Of a stretch of DNA of 48,296 nucleotides, positions 16,604 to 23,587 are shown piece by piece. Position 1 is the first letter of the stretch, and the number at the start of each line of letters is the position of its first letter. The notes under the pieces were generated by a model, which searched no databases, was not told where the DNA came from, and saw only the letters and a list, made by a program, of their open reading frames with translations. Made by a program: the position numbers and the translations under genes. The stretch comes from Porticoccus sp. W117 (GTDB taxonomy: Bacteria; Pseudomonadota; Gammaproteobacteria; Pseudomonadales; Porticoccaceae): NCBI RefSeq assembly GCF_030341905.1, contig NZ_JATAAF010000020.1:1-48296 (forward strand), written 5' to 3'.

Positions 16604-17131
16604 TCAGGATTTCTTTTTCAACTGCTCCAATACCTGGAACGGGTTGGGCTTTTCTTCGGCTTCCACTTCTCCGGTAGAAAAGTGGCTGGCCCCTGAACAC
16701 TCGCCCACCGGGTGATAATTCACGTAGGGCAATGCCAGCAATAATTCGTCTTCCACCATGTCGCTGAGGGAGGCGCTTTCGTCCGCCACCACCCAGGGCT
16801 CCAAATCCCTGTTCAGATGCGGCGCATCCTCCTCGCTCCATACCAGGCCAAGGGCAACCTCTGCCTGCAAGTGCTGTTCCATGGGTTGCATGCAGCGCTG
16901 GCAATTCACGGTAACATTAGCGCTTACCTGCCCGCTGACAACCCGCTGATTCTGCTCGTCAGTGGCAAAATCCAGCGTAACCTCCACGGGCTCTGGCAGA
17001 GCCGCAACTGCATTGGCTAACCTGGGCAGTTGCGAGGCGCAAAAACACCCCGTCAGACGCACACCCTGGCCAGTCAATTTTCGTGCATCAACTGTGGCCG
17101 GGAGAGCTCTGTTCGGGGGGGTAGTTGACAT
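16604..17131 (-). CDS. yceD: YceD/DUF177 family protein (large ribosomal RNA accumulation protein)
   Basis: 175 residues. The family motif is [10 protein letters not shown] (CxxC near residue 79) within the DUF177 domain, followed by an acidic region and [15 protein letters not shown]. The C-terminal [20 protein letters not shown] is the conserved end. YceD is linked to 23S rRNA accumulation in E. coli and plants and is nearly always next to rpmF, as here (67-base gap). It is the first gene of the minus-strand operon; the promoter should lie in the 90 bases shared with the divergent maf gene, but I cannot point to a clear one. Confidence 0.93.
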   Translation of the reverse strand: MSTTPPNRALPATVDARKLTGQGVRLTGCFCASQLPRLANAVAALPEPVEVTLDFATDEQNQRVVSGQVSANVTVNCQRCMQPMEQHLQAEVALGLVWSEEDAPHLNRDLEPWVVADESASLSDMVEDELLLALPYVNYHPVGECSGASHFSTGEVEAEEKPNPFQVLEQLKKKS

Positions 17132-17221
17132 AGGCGCGCAATAATAGTGATCTGCCTACCATAAGTCAAAGCCTATCTTGACCGTTTTGGCGGTTAAAAT
17201 GATCCGAAAAATGAGCCCAAA

Positions 17222-17800
17222 ATGACCGAAATCGCACTCGCCTCATCATCCCCCTATCGCCGCCAATTGCTTGAACGCCTTGGCCTGCCATTTCAATGCC
17301 AATCTCCGCAGGTGGATGAAACACCTCTGGCCGGGGAATCCCCCACCGCTCTGGCGGTGCGGCTCTCCCAAAGCAAGGCCCGCGCATTGGCAGAACCCTT
17401 TCCCGATCACCACATTATTGGCTCCGATCAGGTGGCAGAATGCAATGGCACGATTCTGCACAAACCCGGCGATTTTGATGCTGCCCGCCAGCAACTACAG
17501 CAACAATCTGGAAATACCGTGAGCTTTCACACCGGCCTGTGCCTGTACAACAGCGCCAGCGGAGAATCACAAACGGATGTAGTGACCACCACGGTGCATT
17601 TTCGGGTGCTGAGTAACGAGGAGATCGAGCGCTATCTGCACCGTGAACAACCCTACGACTGCGCCGGCAGTTTTAAGGTAGAGCAGCTGGGTGTGTCGCT
17701 ATTTGAGAAGGTGGAGAGTTCCGATCCCACAGCGCTGGTGGGTTTACCGCTGATTCGGTTGTGTGAGATGTTGCGGCAAAGTGGGGTGCGAGTTTTATAG
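17222..17800 (+). CDS. Maf-family nucleotide pyrophosphatase (YceF-like)
   Basis: 192 residues. Maf proteins hydrolyse non-canonical or methylated nucleoside triphosphates; the YceF branch prefers m7GTP. The start IALASSSPYRRQLLERLGL is diagnostic. The catalytic region has DETPLAGESP, then GSDQVAECNGTILHKPG with the key aspartate, and the C-terminal DCAGSFKVEQLG holds the residues used for substrate choice. The neighbourhood (divergent from yceD-rpmF-plsX) is where YceF-type Maf is normally found. It ends just before a 96-bp repeat shared with the convergent HAD gene. Confidence 0.93.
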   Translation: MTEIALASSSPYRRQLLERLGLPFQCQSPQVDETPLAGESPTALAVRLSQSKARALAEPFPDHHIIGSDQVAECNGTILHKPGDFDAARQQLQQQSGNTVSFHTGLCLYNSASGESQTDVVTTTVHFRVLSNEEIERYLHREQPYDCAGSFKVEQLGVSLFEKVESSDPTALVGLPLIRLCEMLRQSGVRVL

Positions 17801-17806
17801 GGGTAT

Positions 17807-17902
17807 CGTCATCGCGAAGGAGCGAAGCGACTGCGGCGATCTCCAGCCAGGCACTCCGAAATCAGGAGATTGCCGCGTCGCCTGCGGCTCCTCGCAATGA
17901 CG
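17807..17902. repeat. 96-bp palindromic repeat, copy 2
   Basis: Same length and sequence family as 12933-13028, with ends CGTCATCGCGAAGGAGCG and GCTCCTCGCAATGACG. It fills the junction between the convergent maf and HAD genes. The stop codon of the HAD gene (17862-17864) is inside it, so the last 14 or so residues of that protein come from the repeat. Confidence 0.9.
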
Positions 17903-18560
17903 AACAGGATTCGTGCCCCCTGATCGCCTCCTCAACCTGCGAGAAACAATCCACCACCGCAAAAGGCTTATGCTTCTGCAAACGCTCAACACTGTGCGCC
18001 CCATAGCTAACACCCAGCCCCGGCACTTGGGCGTTTACCGCCATTTCCAGGTCGTATTCCGTATCCCCCACCATAATTGCCTGTGAGGGCTGCACATCAA
18101 ATTCCTGCAGCAATTCATTGATCATCTGCGGGTGAGGTTTGGAGCGGGTTTCATCGGCGCAACGGCTGCCGTGGAAGAAACTATCCAGGCCCTTTTCCGC
18201 CAACACACGGTTTAAACCGCGACGACTTTTGCCGGTAGCCACAGTGAGAATGTGCCCCTGCTCGCGCAACCGCTCCAGAGACTCCATCACATGGGGGTAA
18301 AACGGCGATGGCACCTTGTCATTGCTGAGAAAATGTCGGGAATAGTCTTCCTTGATGCGCTCGATCAAACCATCATCTTCTATATGCGGGTAGAGAATGG
18401 CAATGGCTTCGCGCAAGCCCAGGCCAACAATGTTACGCACTTCCTCGACCGTGGGCGGTTGCAGCTGGCAGTCCTCGGCGGCCCGCTGCATACAAAAGGC
18501 GATACGCGACAAGGAATCACTCAGGGTGCCATCCCAATCAAAGATCAAAAGTTTGGTCAT
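17862..18560 (-). CDS. HAD-superfamily hydrolase, phosphoglycolate-phosphatase-like
   Basis: 232 residues from ATG 18560, which overlaps the rluC stop by one base (TAATG); longer frames lie inside rluC. Motif I FDWDGTLSDS at the start gives the nucleophile and acid aspartates, motif II is in VATGKSRRGL, motif III lysine in ETRSKPHPQM, and motif IV in MVGDTEYDLEMA. A helical cap domain lies between (HAD-IA subgroup). It removes phosphate from a small metabolite; the substrate is not known. Pairing with rluC is conserved in Pseudomonas. The C-terminus GHESCSSLRGAAGDAAIS is encoded by a dispersed palindromic repeat and is probably an accidental extension. Confidence 0.93.
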   Translation of the reverse strand: MTKLLIFDWDGTLSDSLSRIAFCMQRAAEDCQLQPPTVEEVRNIVGLGLREAIAILYPHIEDDGLIERIKEDYSRHFLSNDKVPSPFYPHVMESLERLREQGHILTVATGKSRRGLNRVLAEKGLDSFFHGSRCADETRSKPHPQMINELLQEFDVQPSQAIMVGDTEYDLEMAVNAQVPGLGVSYGAHSVERLQKHKPFAVVDCFSQVEEAIRGHESCSSLRGAAGDAAIS

Positions 18561-19519
18561 TATTTCAATTGCTCTAATGGTGTCGCCAGCTCCGGGGGCA
18601 GCTCGGCCTCCACAGCACAAACCTGTTCGCTGTCCGGCAGGCGAAATTTCAATGAGCTGGCGTGCAGGAACATACGCTCCAGCCCCGCTTGCTTCATATA
18701 TAAGTTAAATTCTTCATCGCCATACTTGCTGTCCCCGGCCAACGGGTGGCCAGCAAACTGGCTGTGAACACGAATCTGGTGAGTGCGCCCGGTTTCCAAC
18801 CTGGCCTTTACCAGAGTGGCCCGTTGAAAGCGCTGCAACACCGAAAACTGAGTGGCGGAAGCCTTGCCGTCCGCCGAGACTTTGACAATGCGCTCGCCGG
18901 ATTTGAGTTCGTTCTTGCGCAGCGGCACATCGATACGGCGGCGATCTGCGGGCCAACGGCCTTTTACCAGAGCCGTGTATTCCTTGGTCACTCGATGGTT
19001 GCGCATCTCATCTTGTAACCAGCGCAGCGCGCTGCGTTTCTTGGCCAGCATAATGCAGCCGGAAGTATCCCGATCCAGGCGATGCACCAGCTCCAGAAAA
19101 TGTTGCTGCGGGTGCATGGCCCGCAGTGACTCAATCAGCCCCAGATTAATACCACTGCCACCGTGAACCGCCAGCCCGGCGGGTTTGTTGATCACCAGCA
19201 CCCGGTCGTCTTCATACACCACGGACTGCTGCAGCAGTTTTTGCAAACCCACCCCTGGGCCGGCGATGGCAGGTCTCTCGGAAACCCGAACCGGGGGAAT
19301 GCGCACCACGTCGCCACAGCTGAGGCGGGTTTCCGGCTTCACCCGGCCCTTGTTGACTCGCACCTCTCCCTTGCGCAACAGGCGATAGATGCGGGATTTC
19401 GGCACCCCCTTGAGACGGGACAATAAAAAGTTGTCCACGCGCTGGCCGTCCTGGTCTTCCGTTACTTCAACCAGGCGTACGCTGCTATTCGCTTTTTTCG
19501 GGGGATCGTTATCAGTCAC
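18560..19519 (-). CDS. rluC: 23S rRNA pseudouridine synthase C (RluC)
   Basis: Makes pseudouridine at positions 955, 2504 and 2580 (E. coli numbering) of 23S rRNA. 319 residues. An S4 RNA-binding domain is at the N-terminus (RVDNFLLSRLKGVPKSRIYR and KGEVRVNKGRVKP, about 26-75). The catalytic domain has VHRLDRDTSGCIMLAKK with the essential aspartate, and ETGRTHQIRVH near residue 240. The start is GTG at 19519. It is divergent from rne over a 776-base gap; rluC-rne divergence is common in Gammaproteobacteria. Confidence 0.96.
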   Translation of the reverse strand: MTDNDPPKKANSSVRLVEVTEDQDGQRVDNFLLSRLKGVPKSRIYRLLRKGEVRVNKGRVKPETRLSCGDVVRIPPVRVSERPAIAGPGVGLQKLLQQSVVYEDDRVLVINKPAGLAVHGGSGINLGLIESLRAMHPQQHFLELVHRLDRDTSGCIMLAKKRSALRWLQDEMRNHRVTKEYTALVKGRWPADRRRIDVPLRKNELKSGERIVKVSADGKASATQFSVLQRFQRATLVKARLETGRTHQIRVHSQFAGHPLAGDSKYGDEEFNLYMKQAGLERMFLHASSLKFRLPDSEQVCAVEAELPPELATPLEQLK

Positions 19520-19592
19520 TAGCGTAGAGGGCTTCGCAAAAGGCGCGCATTCTAGCAGGTATGCGCGACAGGCCGCATCTTTAACGAAGCAC

Positions 19593-19667
19593 CTGTAGGT
19601 CGGCCTTCAGGCCGACAACATACCAGGCTAATACGCTTTACTTGACGGGCTAAAGCCCGACTTACAG
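19593..19667. repeat. Palindromic repeat CTGTAGGTCGG...CCGACTTACAG
   Basis: Two hairpins, GTCGGCCTTCAGGCCGAC and GTCGGGCTAAAGCCCGAC, lie side by side, and the outer ends CTGTAGGTCGG and CCGACTTACAG also pair. This resembles a dispersed repeat (CTGTAGGTCGG...) seen in several gammaproteobacterial genomes. It sits upstream of the rne promoter and downstream of nothing, since rluC and rne diverge here. Confidence 0.75.
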
Positions 19668-19685
19668 GGTTCTTTCTTCTTTATA

Positions 19686-19714
19686 TTGAAGGGGTTAGCA
19701 ATTGCTGTTATAGT
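19686..19714 (+). promoter_or_regulatory. Candidate sigma-70 promoter of rne
   Basis: TTGAAG (19686-19691) and TATAGT (19709-19714) are spaced by exactly 17 bases. The predicted start is near 19721, giving an rne leader of about 575 bases. It is the best promoter-like match I found between rluC and rne. Confidence 0.65.
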
Positions 19715-19720
19715 CCCGTG

Positions 19721-20295
19721 CCGCATGGATCACCGGTTGCCAATAGCGCACCAAAACCATGCGTGCAGTGTAAACACAAGAGATAAGGCCCGTTACAAAC
19801 GGTAAAGCCTTATAAACGAATTTTTACGCCCCTGCCCCCATCACAACCGATCGGCAGGCGCAAAAACAAACCGCACAACAGGTGCGGCGCTTTATAGAAA
19901 GCAGAAAGAAACGTAGAGAGCAAAACAAGCAGATTACTTTGCCACTGGCCAAAAGCCCTGGCATAACCGATGGCGAGTGCGCCAACCAGCCTGCAAAACC
20001 GGCCCTGAATGACCACTGCGGCGACAGAAAAGATGGCTCCAGAAGCCCAATGCGCGCGACCTGCAAAAAGACATCGGACAGCAACAGAGAACAGAAGCGA
20101 AAGTCGACTGAATACCCAGATGACAACAACGTTAAGAAATACAGACAAACTGCATCATTAATGCACGCGAACCTCGGTCGGCCTTGCCCGACGGAGCGCC
20201 CTGTAATTTCCCTCTGACCTGCCCCACTGCCCTACCCTCTTTCCTGACTGTAAAGCCCCGCCTGCTGTGCCCCAACAAAGCACACAGGACACAAC
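19721..20295 (+). promoter_or_regulatory. Long 5' leader of rne (no gene seen)
   Basis: About 575 bases without a supported gene. In E. coli the rne leader is about 361 nt and RNase E controls its own level by cleaving structures in it; a similar role is inferred here. Hairpin-forming stretches are visible, for example GCCTTATAA and GATCGGCAGGCGC with nearby partners, but I have not folded it. Short frames on the minus strand here lack ribosome sites and protein-like sequence. A ribosome site AGGA lies 6 bases before the rne ATG. Confidence 0.5.
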
Positions 20296-23205
20296 ATGAA
20301 ACGTATGTTAATCAATGCAACTCACCCGGAGGAGTTGCGCGTGGCCATGGTCGACGGCCAAAAACTGTATGACTTGGATATTGAAAACCGCACCCGCGAA
20401 CAGAAAAAAGCCAACATCTACAAAGGCAAAATCACCCGCGTAGAGCCCAGCCTGGAAGCTGCCTTCGTTGACTACGGCGCCGAGCGCCACGGCTTTCTAC
20501 CCCTGAAAGAAATCGCCAAGGAATACTTCAGCAAAAAGCCCAACGAAATCCAGGGCCGCATCCGCATTCAGGACGTGGTCAAGGAAGGCATTGAAGTTAT
20601 CGTTCAGGTGGAAAAAGAAGAGCGCGGCAACAAAGGCGCAGCGCTGACCACCTTTATCAGCCTGGCGGGCCGCTATCTGGTTCTGATGCCCAACAACCCC
20701 CGCGCCGGTGGCATCTCCCGCCGCATTGAGGGCGAAGAGCGCTCGGAACTGCGCGAAGCCATGCGCGACCTCAATATCCCCAAAGGCATGGGCGCTATTG
20801 TGCGCACCGCTGGCATTGGCCGCTCCGCCGAAGAGCTGCAATGGGACCTGGATTACCTGGCGCAACTGTGGAGCACCATCAAGCAGGAAGCGGACAACTC
20901 CTCCGCACCGCACTTCCTGTTCCAGGAAAGCAACATCATTATTCGCGCTATCCGCGACTACCTGCGCCCGGATATCGGCGAAGTGATTATCGACAACCAG
21001 GACGCTTGCAACCTGGCACGAGCCTTTATCCAACAGGTGATGCCCAACTTCCACAGCAAGATTCGCGACTACGAAGACAGCATTCCGCTGTTTACCCGCT
21101 ATCAGGTGGAAAACCAGATCGAAACCGCCTTCCAGCGGGAAGTGAAACTGCCTTCTGGCGGCTCCATCGTGATCGATCCCACCGAGGCGATGATCTCCAT
21201 CGACATCAACTCCGCTCGCGCCACCAAAGGCAGTGATATTGAGGAAACCGCTTTCCAGACCAACCTGGAAGCCGCCGATGAAATCGCCCGCCAACTGCGT
21301 CTGCGCGACGTGGGCGGTCTGATCGTGATCGACTTTATCGACATGAACGCCAGCAAGCACCAGCGGGAAGTGGAAAACCGCATGCGTCGTGCCCTGGATC
21401 TGGACCGCGCACGCGTTCAAGTGGGCAAAATCTCCCGCTTTGGCCTGCTGGAAATGTCTCGCCAACGGCTGCGTCCATCCCTGGAGGAAACCACCTCCAA
21501 AGTGTGCCCCCGCTGTACTGGCCAGGGCACCATTCGTGGCACACGCTCTCTGGCCCTGTCCATCCTGCGTCTGGTGGAAGAAGAAGCGCAGAAGGAATTC
21601 AGCGTTGAAATTCGCGCCATTACCCCGGTAGAAATCGCCACCTTCCTGCTCAACGAAAAGCGCGGCGAAATCAGCGACATCGAAAAGCGCAACAACATCC
21701 GCGTGGTGGTCATCCCCAACAACCACATGGACACCCCGCACTTTGAAGTGCAGCGCCTGCGCGAACAGGATGGCGTCAGCAAAGAATACAGCTACGTGCT
21801 GGCGGACAGCATTACCCCGGAAACCGTGACCAACGACACCCTGGCCGCACCCGTTACCCCGACAGAGCTGCCAAAGCCTGCCGTGCAGGGCATGGTGCGT
21901 ACCGCGCCGGCCCCCACCCCGGAAAAACAGCCCGCCAAAGCCAAGGCCGCAGCCAAGAAAAAGCCCGGCCTGCTGAAGCGCATTCTCAATGCCCTATTCG
22001 GCAAAGAGGAAGAGCCGAAAAAAGCGCGCAACAACCGTGGCAAGGGCCGCAACCAACAAGCTCGCAATCGCCACTCGCAAAACCGTCGCAACGACGGCCG
22101 CAATCGCCGTGGTGGCCAGAACCGCAACCGCCAGCAAGCCCAGGGCCGGGATAATCGCGGCAACCAGCAAGGTCGCGATCAAAACCGCAATCAAAATCGC
22201 GACAGTCGCCGCCAGAATGACCAACGTAGTCAGTCCCAGGGCCAGGGCAATCGCAACCAAAAACAACAGGCCAATAAGCCGGCACAACAAGCCAGCGAAC
22301 CGCAAAAGCAAAGCAACAACCGCGGAGACAACAACCAGCAGCAAGCAGCGCAAAATAAAGGGCCAAAGCGTCGCCCCAGTGGCGAACGCCGCCAGCCGCG
22401 CCGCAAACGCGAGCGCCGCGAAGTACCGGCAGAACTGCTGGCCATGACCGCAACAGAAACGGTTGCAGAAACAGAAGCCAAGGCAACTGCCCCGCAAGCG
22501 GTGCCTGAGCAAGTGACTGAGAACACAACAGCTGTTGTAGAGCAACAAGTGGTAGAAACTCCAGTTGCTGAACAGCCTGCTGCCCCAGAAGCCGTTGAGC
22601 CGACCCCCGTAGAACAAACTGCTGACAGTGAGCAAGCGTCTGAAGCACCTGCTATTGAAAAAGCCTCTGATGAGGTTGTACAGCCCGCCACTGAAGTGGT
22701 TGCTGAAGCTGCAGAAACCACTGAGCAGGAAAATGCTGCAGAGGCGGAAGCAACACCGGAAGTGCCTCAGGCAGACGCCGTAGAAGCTGAAGCCAGCCCG
22801 GCTCCGGAAGCATCTGCCGAGGGCTCTCCATCCGCTGAAGGCTCTCAGAGCGAGCAACCAGCAGAGGTCGAGGCTTCGGCGGAACCAGAAGTTGCCGCTG
22901 CACCGGAAGCAGCGACAGAGGCGACGGTGGAAACAACTACCCAGGATGAGCCCGCTGTAGCTGCCGCTGAAGAAACCCCCGCCGAGGCAGAAGCTGAAGC
23001 AGAAACCGCAACTCGCCCCAGCAATGACCCGCGCAAAAACCCGCGCAAAATTGCCAAAGTGGAAGTGACCACAGTCAACGTCGAGCAAACTCAGACGCAA
23101 GCTCTGGACACCACCAAGCCAGCGCCTGTTCAGGTAGAAGCCAGCGAATACAGCCGCCCGGCCAACGACCCACGCGCCAAAAGTCAAAACAGCGCGGCGA
23201 ACTAA
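20296..23205 (+). CDS. rne: Ribonuclease E
   Basis: 969 residues. Endonuclease that starts mRNA decay and processes rRNA and tRNA, bound to the inner membrane and scaffold of the degradosome. The catalytic half matches E. coli residue for residue in numbering: Asp303 in [11 protein letters not shown], Asp346 in [11 protein letters not shown], and the zinc-link Cys404/Cys407 in CPRCTGQG. The S1 domain is at about 36-125. After residue 530 the tail is unstructured: a basic stretch ([15 protein letters not shown]) that may be a membrane or RNA anchor, an Arg/Asn/Gln-rich RNA-binding region (about 575-700), an Ala/Glu-rich acidic region, and two C-terminal motifs, [12 protein letters not shown] and [13 protein letters not shown] motifs occur in pseudomonad RNase E tails, where I recall a link to partner binding. 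Confidence 0.98.
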   Translation: MKRMLINATHPEELRVAMVDGQKLYDLDIENRTREQKKANIYKGKITRVEPSLEAAFVDYGAERHGFLPLKEIAKEYFSKKPNEIQGRIRIQDVVKEGIEVIVQVEKEERGNKGAALTTFISLAGRYLVLMPNNPRAGGISRRIEGEERSELREAMRDLNIPKGMGAIVRTAGIGRSAEELQWDLDYLAQLWSTIKQEADNSSAPHFLFQESNIIIRAIRDYLRPDIGEVIIDNQDACNLARAFIQQVMPNFHSKIRDYEDSIPLFTRYQVENQIETAFQREVKLPSGGSIVIDPTEAMISIDINSARATKGSDIEETAFQTNLEAADEIARQLRLRDVGGLIVIDFIDMNASKHQREVENRMRRALDLDRARVQVGKISRFGLLEMSRQRLRPSLEETTSKVCPRCTGQGTIRGTRSLALSILRLVEEEAQKEFSVEIRAITPVEIATFLLNEKRGEISDIEKRNNIRVVVIPNNHMDTPHFEVQRLREQDGVSKEYSYVLADSITPETVTNDTLAAPVTPTELPKPAVQGMVRTAPAPTPEKQPAKAKAAAKKKPGLLKRILNALFGKEEEPKKARNNRGKGRNQQARNRHSQNRRNDGRNRRGGQNRNRQQAQGRDNRGNQQGRDQNRNQNRDSRRQNDQRSQSQGQGNRNQKQQANKPAQQASEPQKQSNNRGDNNQQQAAQNKGPKRRPSGERRQPRRKRERREVPAELLAMTATETVAETEAKATAPQAVPEQVTENTTAVVEQQVVETPVAEQPAAPEAVEPTPVEQTADSEQASEAPAIEKASDEVVQPATEVVAEAAETTEQENAAEAEATPEVPQADAVEAEASPAPEASAEGSPSAEGSQSEQPAEVEASAEPEVAAAPEAATEATVETTTQDEPAVAAAEETPAEAEAEAETATRPSNDPRKNPRKIAKVEVTTVNVEQTQTQALDTTKPAPVQVEASEYSRPANDPRAKSQNSAAN

Positions 23206-23219
23206 AAAGAGGCACACCA

Positions 23220-23264
23220 AAAGGCACAAGCGTATGCGTAATTGACGCTTGTGCCTTTCGTTTT
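23220..23264 (+). terminator. Rho-independent terminator of rne
   Basis: A 14-base perfect stem, AAAGGCACAAGCGT (23220-23233) with ACGCTTGTGCCTTT (23245-23258), followed by CGTTTTA. It starts 15 bases after the rne stop. The right arm also contains the -35 box proposed for the tRNA. Confidence 0.9.
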
Positions 23265-23276
23265 ACCCGCTATAAT
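23249..23276 (+). promoter_or_regulatory. Candidate promoter of tRNA-Ser
   Basis: A consensus TATAAT is at 23271-23276, with TTGTGC 16 bases upstream at 23249-23254. The start would be near 23283, six bases before the mature tRNA. The -35 box lies in the rne terminator stem, so read-through and tRNA initiation share DNA. Confidence 0.65.
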
Positions 23277-23288
23277 TGCGCACCTTAC

Positions 23289-23379
23289 GGAGGGATGGCT
23301 GAGTGGTTGAAAGCACCGGTCTTGAAAACCGGCATAGGTTAATAGCCTATCTAGGGTTCAAATCCCTATCCCTCCGCCA
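23289..23379 (+). tRNA. tRNA-Ser (anticodon UGA)
   Basis: 91 bases including an encoded CCA. The acceptor stem GGAGGGA pairs with TCCCTCC, followed by G as discriminator. The anticodon arm CCGGT-CTTGAAA-ACCGG gives TGA, reading UCA and related serine codons. A long variable arm (ATAGGTTAATAGCCTAT) is typical of class II serine tRNA. The T arm has the normal GGTTCAAATCC. It sits between rne and the repeat at 23374. Confidence 0.98.
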
Positions 23380-23532
23380 CACGCAAAAGGGCCACCCAAT
23401 CGGGTGGCCCTTTTACGTATGGCGGAGGGATAGTTGTGATTCGAGCCCTCCGGTTCACAAAATGGCAGGACAGCCATTTTGGGCGTCGCAGCGAAGCGAA
23501 GACGGCCCGCAGGGCCGAGGGCCATGGATGGC
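23374..23532. repeat. 159-bp tRNA-adjacent repeat, copy 1
   Basis: Starts inside the 3' end of tRNA-Ser and matches 48010-48167 in the same orientation, almost base for base from 23420 on. It holds the tRNA terminator, an inverted copy of the tRNA end (TGGCGGAGGGATAG, 23420-23433), the hairpin AAAATGGC-AGGACA-GCCATTTT and GC-rich palindromes (GGCCCGCAGGGCC). After it, GAGTCAAATCCCT again resembles a tRNA T arm. It looks like a dispersed element derived from a tRNA 3' end. No protein is encoded. Confidence 0.85.
23385..23414. terminator. Hairpin terminator after tRNA-Ser
   Basis: A perfect 13-base stem, AAAAGGGCCACCC (23385-23397) with GGGTGGCCCTTTT (23402-23414), and loop AATC. T-runs exist in both directions, so it can stop the tRNA transcript from the left and the peptidase operon from the right. 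It is the centre of a longer inverted repeat that includes the tRNA 3' end. Confidence 0.85.
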
Positions 23533-23587
23533 CCGAGTCAAATCCCTGTACAGCTGGCTAGAATTCCACCTTAAAACAAATTGCTAG

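Noticed and set aside
19810-20148. 112-codon minus-strand frame in the rne leader
   Set aside because: No ribosome site, an unlikely Phe/Ser/Cys-rich translation, and a second overlapping frame of similar size; better read as leader DNA.
20497-21741. 414-codon minus-strand open frame opposite the rne catalytic half
   Set aside because: It is antisense to a coding sequence whose catalytic residues match E. coli RNase E in position; the open frame follows from codon bias.
21994-23229. 411-codon minus-strand open frame opposite the rne tail
   Set aside because: It mirrors the low-complexity Arg/Gln and Ala/Glu codons of rne, has no ribosome site and gives a Phe/Arg/Leu-rich sequence unlike a real protein.
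23303-23587. 94-codon plus-strand frame running through tRNA-Ser and the repeat
   Set aside because: It reads through a tRNA and a palindromic repeat, so it is a chance open frame.
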